A DNA stretch of 64,000 bases, from NCBI RefSeq assembly GCF_026151205.1, contig NC_087074.1, positions 9,457,226 through 9,521,225 on the forward strand. Direction: 5' to 3'. This stretch comes from Bolinopsis microptera. Its lineage: Eukaryota > Ctenophora > Tentaculata > Lobata > Bolinopsidae. The position numbers and the translations under genes were made by a program. This document shows, in pieces, positions 50,890-60,738 of this stretch; positions within the stretch are counted from its first letter, which is position 1; each line of letters opens with the position of its first letter. Below the pieces are notes generated by a model. It had not been told where the DNA came from. It ran no database searches and saw only the letters and a list, made by a program, of their open reading frames with translations.

Positions 50890-53800
50890 CCTCAATAAAC
50901 TTCAATATTACAAGAGAGAGATGTCCAGGTTGTGATAGCAATGTACTAAGCCATCATAAAATCATAATATGTGAGAGTTGCGATACAATATATCATGCCA
51001 AATGTTCTGAACAGAGTTTTAAATTTGATCATGTTAAACAAATGTGGCACTGCAGTCAGTGTTACGCCTTCAAATCCCAAAGGTACAATCCTTTTAACTC
51101 AATTATTTATGACAAATATGATCCCAACACTGTAGAAAGAGACGAGGATATGGAGACTATTTCAAACATTCTAAAAGACTGTAGGTATTATAACATGACA
51201 AATTTCAACCGGCTGTCAAAAAACATACTTAACCATAACAAGCCGTTTATATCTATTGTGTTTAACAACATTGATGGGAACGCATCTAACTTTGACAGCT
51301 TTATTACTGATATGAGTCAATATGATGAGAAATTTGCAGTTATTGCGCTAGCTGAAACAAACATTAATGAGGAAAATAAAGATCTATACAAAATTGATGG
51401 TTACAGCAGTGAGTACAACTCTAAAACTGATGGGAAAAAGAAAGGTAGTGGCCTTGGTATATATATTGACAATCAGTACCAATACAGCCGAATCGAAAAG
51501 TTATGTAAATGCTCTGACAATCTTGAAACACTTTTCGTTGAGATCACTAACACAGAGGTTCCACAGATTGCTGGTGTTGTTTACAGGCCCCCTAGTGGTG
51601 ATATTCAAGATGCACTTGCTGAGCTTGATGTGTTGATGAAATTTCTACCGTCTAATAATGTAGCCTTGACAGGTGACTTCAATGTTGATCTTTTGGCCCA
51701 GGGACGAAACATAGCTGAATTTGAACAAACTATCTACAGTAACAATTTAATCCCTTTGATATCGATTGCCACCCATGCCAAGCCGGGTTGCAATGAAAGC
51801 TTAATTGATAATATTTTAGTGAACTCTACTGAGCGTGTGTTAGGATCTGGAATTCTTGAATCCAAGATTTCCCATCATAACCCCATCTTCTGTTTCATAT
51901 CGTGTAATATTAAAGAGAGTTCAAATACTGCCAAACTTAAACCTAAGTATGATTACTGTGAGTCTAATATAGAAAGTTTCCTTAATGATATTGGAAAGGA
52001 TATCTACCAATCGAACTTTTCGTATGATGAGGAAGGTTTTGAAAAATTTGTCGAAACTGTCCACGAAAAAATCGAACTGAATTTCAAAGTGGACTGTACT
52101 GCTGGTTTTCAATCAAAACGCAATAGATTGATGAATCCATGGATCACTTCTGCGTTAATTAAATCTGTGTTTACTAAAGGCTTTCACTACAAGCGATGGA
52201 AGGCTTCGTGTACCAAAATCAACCCATTAGGTGAGGAAACTTTATATCTTAAGTATAAGGAGTATCGTTCTATCTTAAACAAAGCTATAAAATCTGCGAA
52301 AAAAGCCCACTATGGGAAAAAATTTGAACTTGCTAAAGGAAATATTAAAAAAACCTGGGAATTGATCAACGAACTCAGGGGTAAATCTAAAAAAGATATA
52401 AAAGCATCATTCTTAATTGATGGTAGAATTGTAACTGAACGCCGTGAGATTGCCAACGGATTTAACATCTACTTCTCGTCTATTGCTCGTAATCTTAATT
52501 CAAAAGTTCAATCTTCTGTACCATCTCGTACGGTAACTGATGGCAATTTCAATAAAACGAAGTTTAAACAATACCTCAAGGGCAGAGAAAGAATAGTGAA
52601 CTCTTTTTTTCTCAGCCCCTGTGACGAGGAAGAGATAAGTAAAATTATTGGTAGCCTTGAAAATGGGAAGGCAAGTGATATCTCTGTTAGAGTCTTGAAA
52701 AAGAGTGTAAATTATCTGTCTGGTCATATCTCTAGATTCTTTAATTGGTTCTTGGACAATGGGGTCTTTCCAAACAAGCTTAAAACGGGCTCTATTACAC
52801 CAATTTATAAAAAAGGAGACTCACGATGCCTTGATAACTATCGACCTGTTTCTACATTACCGATATTTGGCAAAATACTTGAAAAAATAATTTATAATAG
52901 GTTATATAATTACCTCAGTGCTATGAACGTGATTTATGATCGACAATTTGGTTTTAGAAAACAACACTCAACATCTCATGCCGTAAACTATTCTGTCAAT
53001 AAAATACTTAATGAGATTGAACAGAAAAATCATGTAATTGGAATATTTATTGATCTAAGTAAAGCATTTGACACAATTGAGCACGATAAACTCCTGCATA
53101 AACTTGAACACTATGGAGTAAGAGGTATTGCACTAAAAACTCTTGCTAGCTATCTAACAAACCGTAGCCAAGTAACTTCTTTTCAAACTGAAAAATCGGA
53201 CAAGTGTTCAGTTGAGTATGGTGTACCCCAGGGGTCAGTGTTAGGACCTCTACTATTTCTGATTTATATAAATGATATTGTGAGCTCCTCAAGTTTGGCT
53301 GAATTCGTCCTGTTTGCTGATGATACAAATATTTTTGTGATAGGTCGTTCAGCACAGGAAGCTTTTGAAAAAGCTAATCATGTAATGAAACAGGTCAGTA
53401 ACTATATGGAGTCTAACAAGTTACATATAAATGCAGGGAAAAGTTGTTTTATGCATTTTCAGCCAGGTTTGTCAAGAGCAACACAGACCTGTGCTAGAAC
53501 ACGGCCCTTTAACAGGAATCTAACGATTTCAATAGATGGCAAAAAGCTAGAAAAAGTTCAATGTACAAAATTTCTTGGGGTGATAATAGACGAACAGCTA
53601 TGTTGGGAACCACATCTTAATCATTTATCTTTAAAGCTGAACTCCAGTATTGTATCGATTAAGAGAATTTGCAAATTCATTCCCAAATCTGAATATTTGA
53701 AACTATACAATGCTCTTTTTATGTCACATCTTAGCTATTGTATAAGTTGCTGGGGTGGGATCCCTAAACATAAGCTGAATAAAATCTTTGCTATTCAAAA

Positions 53801-54317
53801 ACGATGTATACGACTGCTATTTGGTAACATTCCCAATTTTGATCATAAAGAATACTACTTAACCTGTGCACGTTCAAGAACTTATAACGAACATATGGCT
53901 AAAAAGAACTACTGTCTTGAACACACTAAACCGCTATTCACTGAGCAGAAAATTATGAACCTGGAGAATCTGCACATGTACCATACATTTATGGAGCTAT
54001 TCAAAATTCTTAAATTTGATGTCCCCCAGTCGATTAAAGATCTTTTCAAGTTCTGTCCTAGAAATGAAAAACTTCGTCTGATTGTCCCATTACTGAGGTT
54101 AGATATCTCCCAACAGAACTTTTTGTACACCTCTACGAAAATATGGAATGATCTCATCCCCTATGTATTCGAAATATGTGATGCTAATGTAGATGGGATA
54201 ATAATCCCGGGGTCTTCCAAAAATTCAGACTTATCAGCCTCGTCAGGTATTATTAAATCTAACCTTAAAAAGCACTTGCTATCCCTCCAAAATCGAGGTG
54301 ACCCTAATATATGGTAA
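50886..54317 (+). CDS. LINE ORF2: PHD finger + APE endonuclease + reverse transcriptase (1143 aa)
   Basis: PHD finger at the N terminus (C13-C16, C29-C32, H37-C40, C56-C59). APE-type endonuclease, about 120-340: N128, E157 in LAETN, YRPPSGD, D264-F-N266, D308-N309, and SHHNP at 329-333, where many relatives have SDH; the Asp to His change is worth noting. Reverse transcriptase core, about 635-870: PIYKKGD...NYRPVS, QFGFRKQHST, FIDLSKAFD with D723, GVPQGSVLGPLLFLIYINDI, FADD at 810-813 (D812, D813), then KFLGVIID. The C-terminal region (NALFMSHLSYC..WGG, IQKRCIRLLFG) is typical of the CR1/Jockey group. No RNase H domain is seen. The start ATG overlaps ORF1's stop. The protein nicks target DNA and primes reverse transcription on it. 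Confidence 0.95.
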   Translation: MTSINFNITRERCPGCDSNVLSHHKIIICESCDTIYHAKCSEQSFKFDHVKQMWHCSQCYAFKSQRYNPFNSIIYDKYDPNTVERDEDMETISNILKDCRYYNMTNFNRLSKNILNHNKPFISIVFNNIDGNASNFDSFITDMSQYDEKFAVIALAETNINEENKDLYKIDGYSSEYNSKTDGKKKGSGLGIYIDNQYQYSRIEKLCKCSDNLETLFVEITNTEVPQIAGVVYRPPSGDIQDALAELDVLMKFLPSNNVALTGDFNVDLLAQGRNIAEFEQTIYSNNLIPLISIATHAKPGCNESLIDNILVNSTERVLGSGILESKISHHNPIFCFISCNIKESSNTAKLKPKYDYCESNIESFLNDIGKDIYQSNFSYDEEGFEKFVETVHEKIELNFKVDCTAGFQSKRNRLMNPWITSALIKSVFTKGFHYKRWKASCTKINPLGEETLYLKYKEYRSILNKAIKSAKKAHYGKKFELAKGNIKKTWELINELRGKSKKDIKASFLIDGRIVTERREIANGFNIYFSSIARNLNSKVQSSVPSRTVTDGNFNKTKFKQYLKGRERIVNSFFLSPCDEEEISKIIGSLENGKASDISVRVLKKSVNYLSGHISRFFNWFLDNGVFPNKLKTGSITPIYKKGDSRCLDNYRPVSTLPIFGKILEKIIYNRLYNYLSAMNVIYDRQFGFRKQHSTSHAVNYSVNKILNEIEQKNHVIGIFIDLSKAFDTIEHDKLLHKLEHYGVRGIALKTLASYLTNRSQVTSFQTEKSDKCSVEYGVPQGSVLGPLLFLIYINDIVSSSSLAEFVLFADDTNIFVIGRSAQEAFEKANHVMKQVSNYMESNKLHINAGKSCFMHFQPGLSRATQTCARTRPFNRNLTISIDGKKLEKVQCTKFLGVIIDEQLCWEPHLNHLSLKLNSSIVSIKRICKFIPKSEYLKLYNALFMSHLSYCISCWGGIPKHKLNKIFAIQKRCIRLLFGNIPNFDHKEYYLTCARSRTYNEHMAKKNYCLEHTKPLFTEQKIMNLENLHMYHTFMELFKILKFDVPQSIKDLFKFCPRNEKLRLIVPLLRLDISQQNFLYTSTKIWNDLIPYVFEICDANVDGIIIPGSSKNSDLSASSGIIKSNLKKHLLSLQNRGDPNIW

Positions 54318-54677
54318 CTAATCTATATTATATCTCAAATTCTACATCTGGTACGGCTCTGCACACATGATATCTCTCTCTGCCATGAAACATGGCTAAC
54401 CTTTCAAACTATGATTTAAAACATAAACCTAAACTAAAACTCAACTGGGCTCTCCTATGTCACCAAACTAGACCAATAAGCAATTTTAGCTTAGATAATT
54501 ATATTTTTCTATATTTGTATAATAAGTATTATATTGACGTAGTGGATGGTTGAGGGGGTTTCAAGCACAGGTCACTCTCAAATCCTAAAGATAAGCAGTG
54601 GCCTTCGGCACTGGAAACCTCTTCAAACCTCCCCTGATTTATTTATTATTGATATTGTTTGATTGTGCCGTAAAAAT

Positions 54678-54709
54678 AAATATTTGTTTTATTAAATATT
54701 TGTTTTATT
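54678..54709. repeat. 3' terminal tandem repeat of the LINE
   Basis: Two copies of AAATATTTGTTTTATT at the 3' end. The same words, in reverse, open the truncated copy at 59509. Confidence 0.85.
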
Positions 54710-54712
54710 AGT

Positions 54713-55556
54713 GGCACAGTTTACTCACTTCTAGCGGGATGTGGCCACAAGTTACTTTAACGGGAAAAACTTCCTTTTTCTTTAGTCTACACACTTCACA
54801 CGAGAAGAGATCAATCTTTTGCAACTCAGTTGATGTCTCTCGCTCCACTGTTACACGCTCTCCAGGTTCGATCTGGGATCACAGAAGCGATGAGTTTTAT
54901 CAGTTTTCCGGAACAGGATCCGTTCAAGGACTTATGAAGGGTATGAAGCCCAGGGATGTTACAGGGATTTTATAATTTAAATTTAAATCACATGAACTGC
55001 TAACAAGCAAATTGTTTTATACCTGCACTGATTATGATACTAGAGCGCTAATAATCATTTTTAAATTGTGTACATATACAACAGTTTTTCAGTTGACGAG
55101 AGGATGACATCATTTGTTTGTTTTTTAATTAATTTTAACCAGTTATATTATTATTATAATATATATATATATATTATTATTATTTTCGTTTTCTTCCATT
55201 TATATAGACTAGCAGGAACCCGTCTAACCCTAAAATGGTGTCAAGACTCAAGAGACTAAAACAATTATTAGTACTTGGGGGTACCAAATTTTGGGCTCTA
55301 AAACTCCTATTTCTTGGCCAATTTTTTATTTTTTCATGCTGATTTGGAGGCCATTAAAGCATTTGACCCAGTCAAAAAAGTTTCAGTTGTATATCTTTTA
55401 CGGTTTTTGCAGAAATTCGCGTTAAAAGTTGATGCCGTGGTGGCAGTAAAATGGCACGGATAAATAAATATATAATATATATATATCGTCTCGCTTTATA
55501 TATAGTAAGATTGTTTTCTTCTTTACGATTCACTGATTCATGGGCAAGATAAATGA
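54713..55556. other. Distal part of unit A with an exon-like fragment
   Basis: 54740-54850 on the minus strand encodes IEPGERVTVERETSTELQKI and FSCEVCRLKKKEVFPVKVTC, ending in a good donor (GAA|GTGAGT) and preceded by an acceptor-like CCCAG. The matching stretch in unit B (60030-60170) keeps the frame but lacks the bases before the acceptor. The rest is AT-rich with a TA microsatellite near 55150-55190 and no other gene. Confidence 0.4.
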
Positions 55557-55560
55557 CCAG

Positions 55561-55766
55561 GTCGTGAGTTTGACACGTGGTCCACACACAGCTCTAAAAG
55601 TTCCACAACCAGTGCCGGAGAGAGAGTGATTCTCAAACACAGTGCATCAATGTCCAGTCTCTCATCTCAAAGTATAGGTTTGTCACATTCCTCCACAAGT
55701 ATGGTATCCATTATGAGTATAATACTGGTCCAAGCTTTTATGAAGACATTCAGTTTTCCCGATTAA
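55561..55766 (+). pseudogene. Duplicated last exon of the zinc-finger gene, unit B
   Basis: Same 206 bp as 43763-43968, with the frame and stop kept and only a few changes (Thr to Ile, Cys to Ser). The first two exons were not duplicated, so it is an orphan unless spliced to upstream transcripts. It again lies 30 bp from the stop of the convergent MFS gene. Confidence 0.6.
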
Positions 55767-55795
55767 TTAACTTGGAGGTGTACTGAAACTGTCCC

Positions 55796-57600
55796 TTAAT
55801 TGTTCTTATTCTGTTTCCTTATCGCAATCTCAACACCTCCACTCATACAAAACGAGACTACACAAAAACCAAGCATCATGTATCCTCCTTGTTCGTATGT
55901 AAGGTACTCCATCGCCAACAGGGCAACCAAATGACCAACCCTGTTAAAGGCCGTCGAAAGACATAACCAAATTGTCGTACCTTTTGATTCGGAGGAAGCG
56001 CTCATTTCCCTTCTCGCAAGTTTTACTTGGACTTCCTCAAAGGCAAATAGGGCAGCCAATGTGCACATTTGATTTGAAAGGCCCTGAAGCATTGTGGAAA
56101 TGTAAGCGAGGATAACCACGTTATCATACAGAAATGTTAACTTTGGGTTGGGGAAGAGGATGAAAACTCCGATTGCTGAGAGGAATGCTGAAAATGCCAT
56201 GATCTGAAATGGTGTTGCCCAGCCTTTCTGGATGATGTAACCGGATACGATCGATCCTGCAAACCTTGCCACGTAAAGGATAAAAAGATATGTCCCACCC
56301 TGAGAAATACTCACTTCGAACGTGTCGAAAAGGTATGGAGTGGTTATTGCTGAGGTAAATCCAACCAGTGCCTCAAGAATGCTGTAAGAAATAATGGGGA
56401 TAATAATTAATGGAGAAAGCCCCTTGGCCTTAGGCTCGGTTTCCTCGTTGGTGTTCTGGGTTGTTGTGATATCAGCTTCCTCTGTTGCCCCATAATTAGG
56501 TGGATCTGCCACATTTGTGTTGGTTATAACAAAATCCTCACTACCAACTTGATCACCACTCATCTCATTTTCCAAGTCTCCAAAACTAGTCTCAACTGTT
56601 TCATCAGAAGATTTATTTTGAGGGTTAACATAAACTGGCAGGGAATTCTTTGGCAGAACCACAAGCTTGTACGAAAACAGGACAAGACATATACCCCCAG
56701 CAATGAGCAGAGTAGAGGTAAATCCAAAGTGATCATACAGAACTCCCCCAATAAGAATAGCAGTGGAGCCCCCAGAATAATAACCACTGTTGGTGAGCCC
56801 TATAGTAAGTTTAACATGGTCAGGGAACCAAACTCTGCAGCCCTCTACCACACCTTTACACGCCAGGAGACCCACGTAACCTTGTACAGCTCGTAGGATT
56901 AGTAGGAGGGTGATTGTTAATGAGTTGTACTGCTCTGGTATCAGCCCCACCAGTCCCTGTCCTGCAGGAAGGAATTATAAATACCATAATGAATAATGAT
57001 GTGTGATTTATAGATTGAAATTGTTTATGGATTGATATTTCAGTAGTGTCTTTTGATACGTGTTCTTAAGATAAGAATCCACCATAAAACTATCTTGTTT
57101 ATCTTGTCAAACTACTCAGTTAATTGTAACAATTACCCATCATCTGTACCACGTTAGCTGCCACAAAAGTGACCTGGTATTTCCACAGGGTGACTTTTCT
57201 CTCATGGATGAGATAGTGTTGCACGTCAAACAGCATGTTGAAAAGATAGCCAACTCCTGGCATCATTCCAAACAGGCCCACCAGAAAGCTGCTTATACCT
57301 GTGTATGTTAGAAGTTGTGTTAACATCTAATGATTAATCTAATGGTCATTATTCCTCAGTTTGAAGTTCAAGCCGACGCACCTAAGAAAATGACAAAATT
57401 GACGTTTGATCCCAGCAACTAAGGTTATAAATAAAAGGAAAATTAAGTTGTACTATCTAGTCATCTTAACCATTTAAACACATACCTCTGTCGAGTAAAT
57501 ACTTGACGTAGAAGGATTGCGTATTAACCGAACTGCCGGATATAGCAAGAGGCATGAGGTACACTGCCAGCAGTACCATCAGACCCAGTTTGGAGAACAT
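55796..57600 (-). CDS. MFS transporter, SLC18B1-like, copy B (480 aa)
   Basis: Exons 57600-57486, 57298-57137 and 56961-55796, with the same phases and length as copy A. It differs from copy C at only about three residues in the last exon (Ile-Leu versus Ile-Phe, Met versus Leu, Ser versus Thr), so B and C separated most recently. It has the same start, FPDHVKLTIG signature and acidic central loop. All frames are open. Expression of each copy cannot be judged from sequence. Confidence 0.8.
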
Positions 57601-59508
57601 AATCCGGATTCCTGCTTGAACCCCAAAGTTATTTCCTCGTATAGAAATCGACAAAGAAAGATTATGATCAAAATGTTTGTAGCAACCAAGAATTAGAATG
57701 AGGAGAAAAAATGGTGAAAATGTTTAAGATTCTGTGCACTTTTTGTAGATGGCTACCCTGCCCCTTCCATTCTTAATCAAGCAAACTATCGTAAAAATGA
57801 ATGACGGAAACAACAGCTACAACTGGCAAAAAAGTGCTTAGGAAGTAAATTGCATCTATATTTAATTAATTTTGAGTTTTAAGGTATGAAATGTGGCCTC
57901 AAACGACTTAGTAAAATTCATCGTAAAAAGGGCCAAACATGGCAGATTTAAGGCTTAAAATGCCTATAACTCAAAAAGTATCAGTTTTTTTGAAATAATT
58001 TTTACAGAATCGTAATCAGCTTGAGAAGACGAATCTTTTAGTACCAAATAGGTGATTTTAGAAGACAAATTGTCTTAAATAATTTTCTAGCTCGAACACA
58101 AGGGTCCCCCCTTGTATAAATTTTGTACAAATTGTACACATTTTTTTACAAATTTTGTGTCTTTAACTATTATAACGTACGACACCTCGTTAACCCAATC
58201 GATGTTTGGAAGGCTGCACATTTTCACATACCTAACTCACAAGGGTCTTACGGAGTTGTGCGAGATGACGATACATAGAGGCCGCAGAATTATGAGGACT
58301 ACCAGATCCTGGTGGAACCTAAGCGATCCATGATATCACGACAATCCCCTAAAAAAAGTGCTTAGGAGGTAAATTGCAGATATTTGATTATATAGAGACA
58401 TGAAATTTAACCTTCTTGGGCCCAGCAATGTGAGATGAAAAGCTGACTGAAAGGAAACTGGATCTATCATTTGTAGTACTATAATATAATTTACATGTTA
58501 TAAAGTCAGCGCAAATCCTAGTTGTCATTCCTGATTCAAGTTTTAACTCGCGAGGTAGATTCTTAGAATCTGTGTGTGATTTGCCATGAGATAGAGGTCG
58601 CTGTGGGTCAGCTGAGAACTTTATTAGTTTTACATTCACGGACAGTGCCAGGAATATTGCCTGAGGTTTTGAAGCAGTGCACTGAACAGTTAGTGTAAGT
58701 AAGTGACTTAAGGTTAGCCCAGAATCTCAATCATCGGCTCTTCAAGTTCAATGGTAACATCTAAAGTGTCTTGAAATGTATAGTTTGTGAACTGGAAAGT
58801 TCCTTTGACCTATGAAATCCAGTAATATTATTTTTCACGTGGCGATCGTATGGCTATAGGACAACCGAAGTAAAAAGGTATGAAATGGCCGTTGTAACAT
58901 TTAATGCTTGTGATATAAGAGCCGGAAGGGTGCGGGTGTCACGGTAGGGTGGTAACAGGGTGGTTCTGGTTGTTGTCTAAACATGAAGAGTAAACAGAGT
59001 CTGAAGTGACTTTGTTACCATGCCAACCCCACCCTCCCATTTACAGAACTAGATTTTACCTACCTTACTTGGGAATATTATAGCGGGTTAATTTATGACT
59101 GGGAAAATTAATGACCGGGAAAAATATGGCGGACTTTCCCAAAACCCGCCAAATTATCCCGGTCACGAATATACCGGTGGCCGACCTTTTAATTTCTGTT
59201 TTTTTGTTACTTGTTAAAGAAGTTATTTCAATTTACAGTTATTGATATTACTCAGAAATAGAAAAAAAGACACGTCTATTTAAAGGAAAATAAATCTAAG
59301 CAATACTAAGTCAAATCTTCATTAAAGCGTATTCTCATTCTCGTTATCGCTAATGTCCCCTCCATTATCATTATTGATATCCCCCTGCTGCTGACCGTCA
59401 AATTCGAAGTCGTATTATTGTCTTAACAAGACTTTCATTTTGTCCGCTAGTGGGGCTACTGCTTTGAAGGTCAGCCGGAGCTTGATTTCCTGCCCACCGC
59501 TTGGTATT
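57601..59508. other. Non-coding part of unit B upstream of MFS gene B
   Basis: Mostly parallel to 45790-47420 in unit A. The piece 57866-58345 replaces unit A sequence; its part 58176-58338 recurs inverted at 62798-62961. The short frame there (58112-58333) is preserved in the inverted copy as well, which only reflects their sequence identity. No gene is called. Confidence 0.45.
58176..58338. repeat. 163-bp inverted repeat, first arm
   Basis: Runs from ACGTACGACACCTCGTTAAC to CCATGATATCA. The inverse copy is at 62798-62961 just past the end of unit C, with few differences. Confidence 0.85.
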
Positions 59509-59931
59509 AATAAAACAAATATTAATAAAACAAATACTTATTTTTACGGCACAATCAAACAATATCAATAATAAATAAATCAGGGGAGGTTTGAAGAGGT
59601 TTCAAGTGCCGAAGGCCACTAATTATCTTTAAGATTTGAGAGTGACCTGTACTTGAAACACCCTCAACCATCCACTACGTCAATATACTTATTATACAAA
59701 TATAGAAAAATATAATTATCTAAGCTAAAATTGCTTATTGGTCTAGTTTGGTGAAATAAGAGATCCCAGTTGAGTTTTAGTTTAGGTTTAGGTTTTAAAT
59801 CATAGTTTGAAAGGTTAGCCATGTTTCATGGCAGAGAGAGATAGCATGTGTGTAGAGCCGTACCGGATGTAGAATTTGAGATATAATATAGATTAGTTAC
59901 CATATATTAGGGTCACCTCGATTTTGGAGGG
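59509..59931 (-). mobile_element. 5'-truncated LINE copy (3' 0.42 kb) in unit B
   Basis: Minus-strand copy of the last part of the full-length LINE (equivalent to 54282 onward): the end of ORF2 (SLQNRGDPNIW) plus the 3' UTR and the AAATATTTGTTTTATT tail. It is inserted into the exon fragment at CTTGGTATT|GG. ATATT at the far junction suggests a 4-5-bp duplication (TATT). Unit A has the intact, uninterrupted site at 47405-47425. Confidence 0.85.
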
Positions 59932-60175
59932 ATATTGGAGAACGTCTTGGCTTTACATCTTCAAATGCTCCAGTAATCAATCCACCGTGGACCACGAAAT
60001 AGTGGCACTGTTTACTCACTTCTAGCGGGATGTGGCCACAAGTTACTTTAACGGGAAAAACTCCCTTTTTCTTTAGTCTACACACTGCACACGAGAAGCG
60101 ATCAATCTTTAGCGACTCAGTTGATGTCTCTCGCTCCACTGTTACACGCTCTCCAGGAAGCGATGAGTTTTATCA
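59932..60175 (-). pseudogene. Exon-like fragments of the unidentified gene, unit B
   Basis: Minus strand: TVERETSTESLKIDRFSCAV and CRLKKKGVFPVKVTCGHIPLE, then a donor (GTGAGT), then VVHGGLITGAFEDVKPRRSP, where the LINE fragment cuts in. The remaining exon end lies beyond the LINE at about 59415-59508. The gene is broken here. Confidence 0.4.
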
Positions 60176-60534
60176 GTTTTCCGGAACAGGATCCGTTCAA
60201 GCCTCAAGGACCTATGAAGGGTATGAAGCCCAGGGATGTTACAGGGATTTTATAATTTGAATTTAAATTACATGAACTGCTAACAAGCAAATTGTTTTAT
60301 ACCTGCACTGATTATGATACTAGAGCGCTAATAATCATTTTTATATCGTGTACATATACAACAGTTTTTCAGTTGACGAGAGGATGACATCATTTGTTTG
60401 TTTTTTAATTAATATTAACCAGTTATATTATTATTATAATATATATATATTATTATTATTTTCGTTTTCTTCTATTTATATAAATTGTTTTCTTCTCTAC
60501 GATTCACTGATTCATGGGCAAGATAAATGACCAG

Positions 60535-60709
60535 GTCGTGAGTTTGACACGTGGTCCACACACAGCTCTAAAAGTTCCACAACCAGTGCCGGAGAGAGAG
60601 TGATTCTCAAACACGGTGCATCAATGTCCAGTCCTCCACACGTATGGTATCCATTATGTGTATAATACTGGTCCAAGCTTTTATGAAGACATTTAGTTTT
60701 CCCGATTAA
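60535..60709 (+). pseudogene. Damaged copy of the zinc-finger gene's last exon, unit C
   Basis: Same sequence as 43763-43968, but about 31 bp are missing after CAATGTCCAGT (near 60631), which shifts the frame. Confidence 0.6.
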
Positions 60710-60738
60710 TGAACTTGGAGGTGTACTGAAACTGTCCC

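Larger units (their letters stand above)
47476..54708 (+). mobile_element. Full-length CR1/L2-like LINE with AlkB-bearing ORF1
   Basis: Inserted in unit A at GAAATAG|TGGCAC; TAGT is repeated at both junctions (47472-47475, 54709-54712), and unit B keeps the empty site near 60000. About 1.2 kb precedes ORF1, part of which (47540-47763, ends CAAGCAAGTTCGC and its inverse) may be another small insertion. ORF1 is 48721-50889 and ORF2 is 50886-54317, overlapping in ATGA. The 3' end has no poly-A; instead it ends in two copies of AAATATTTGTTTTATT, as in LINE families with short 3' repeats. Both ORFs are intact, so the insertion is young and may be active. Confidence 0.85.
43751..55549. repeat. Triplicated segment, unit A (interrupted by a full-length LINE)
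   Basis: Starts at ATAAATGACCAG and ends where the same words begin unit B. It contains the last exon of the zinc-finger gene, MFS gene A and two exon-like fragments of a third gene at its far end. The 7.2-kb LINE at 47476-54708 splits it; without that the unit is about 4.55 kb, the same as unit B. Confidence 0.85.
55550..60523. repeat. Triplicated segment, unit B
   Basis: Repeats unit A from ATAAATGACCAG onward. It carries the copied last exon (55561-55766), MFS gene B, an extra 480-bp piece at about 57866-58345 that is absent from unit A, and the third-gene fragments, interrupted by the LINE 3' fragment at 59509-59931. Confidence 0.85.
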
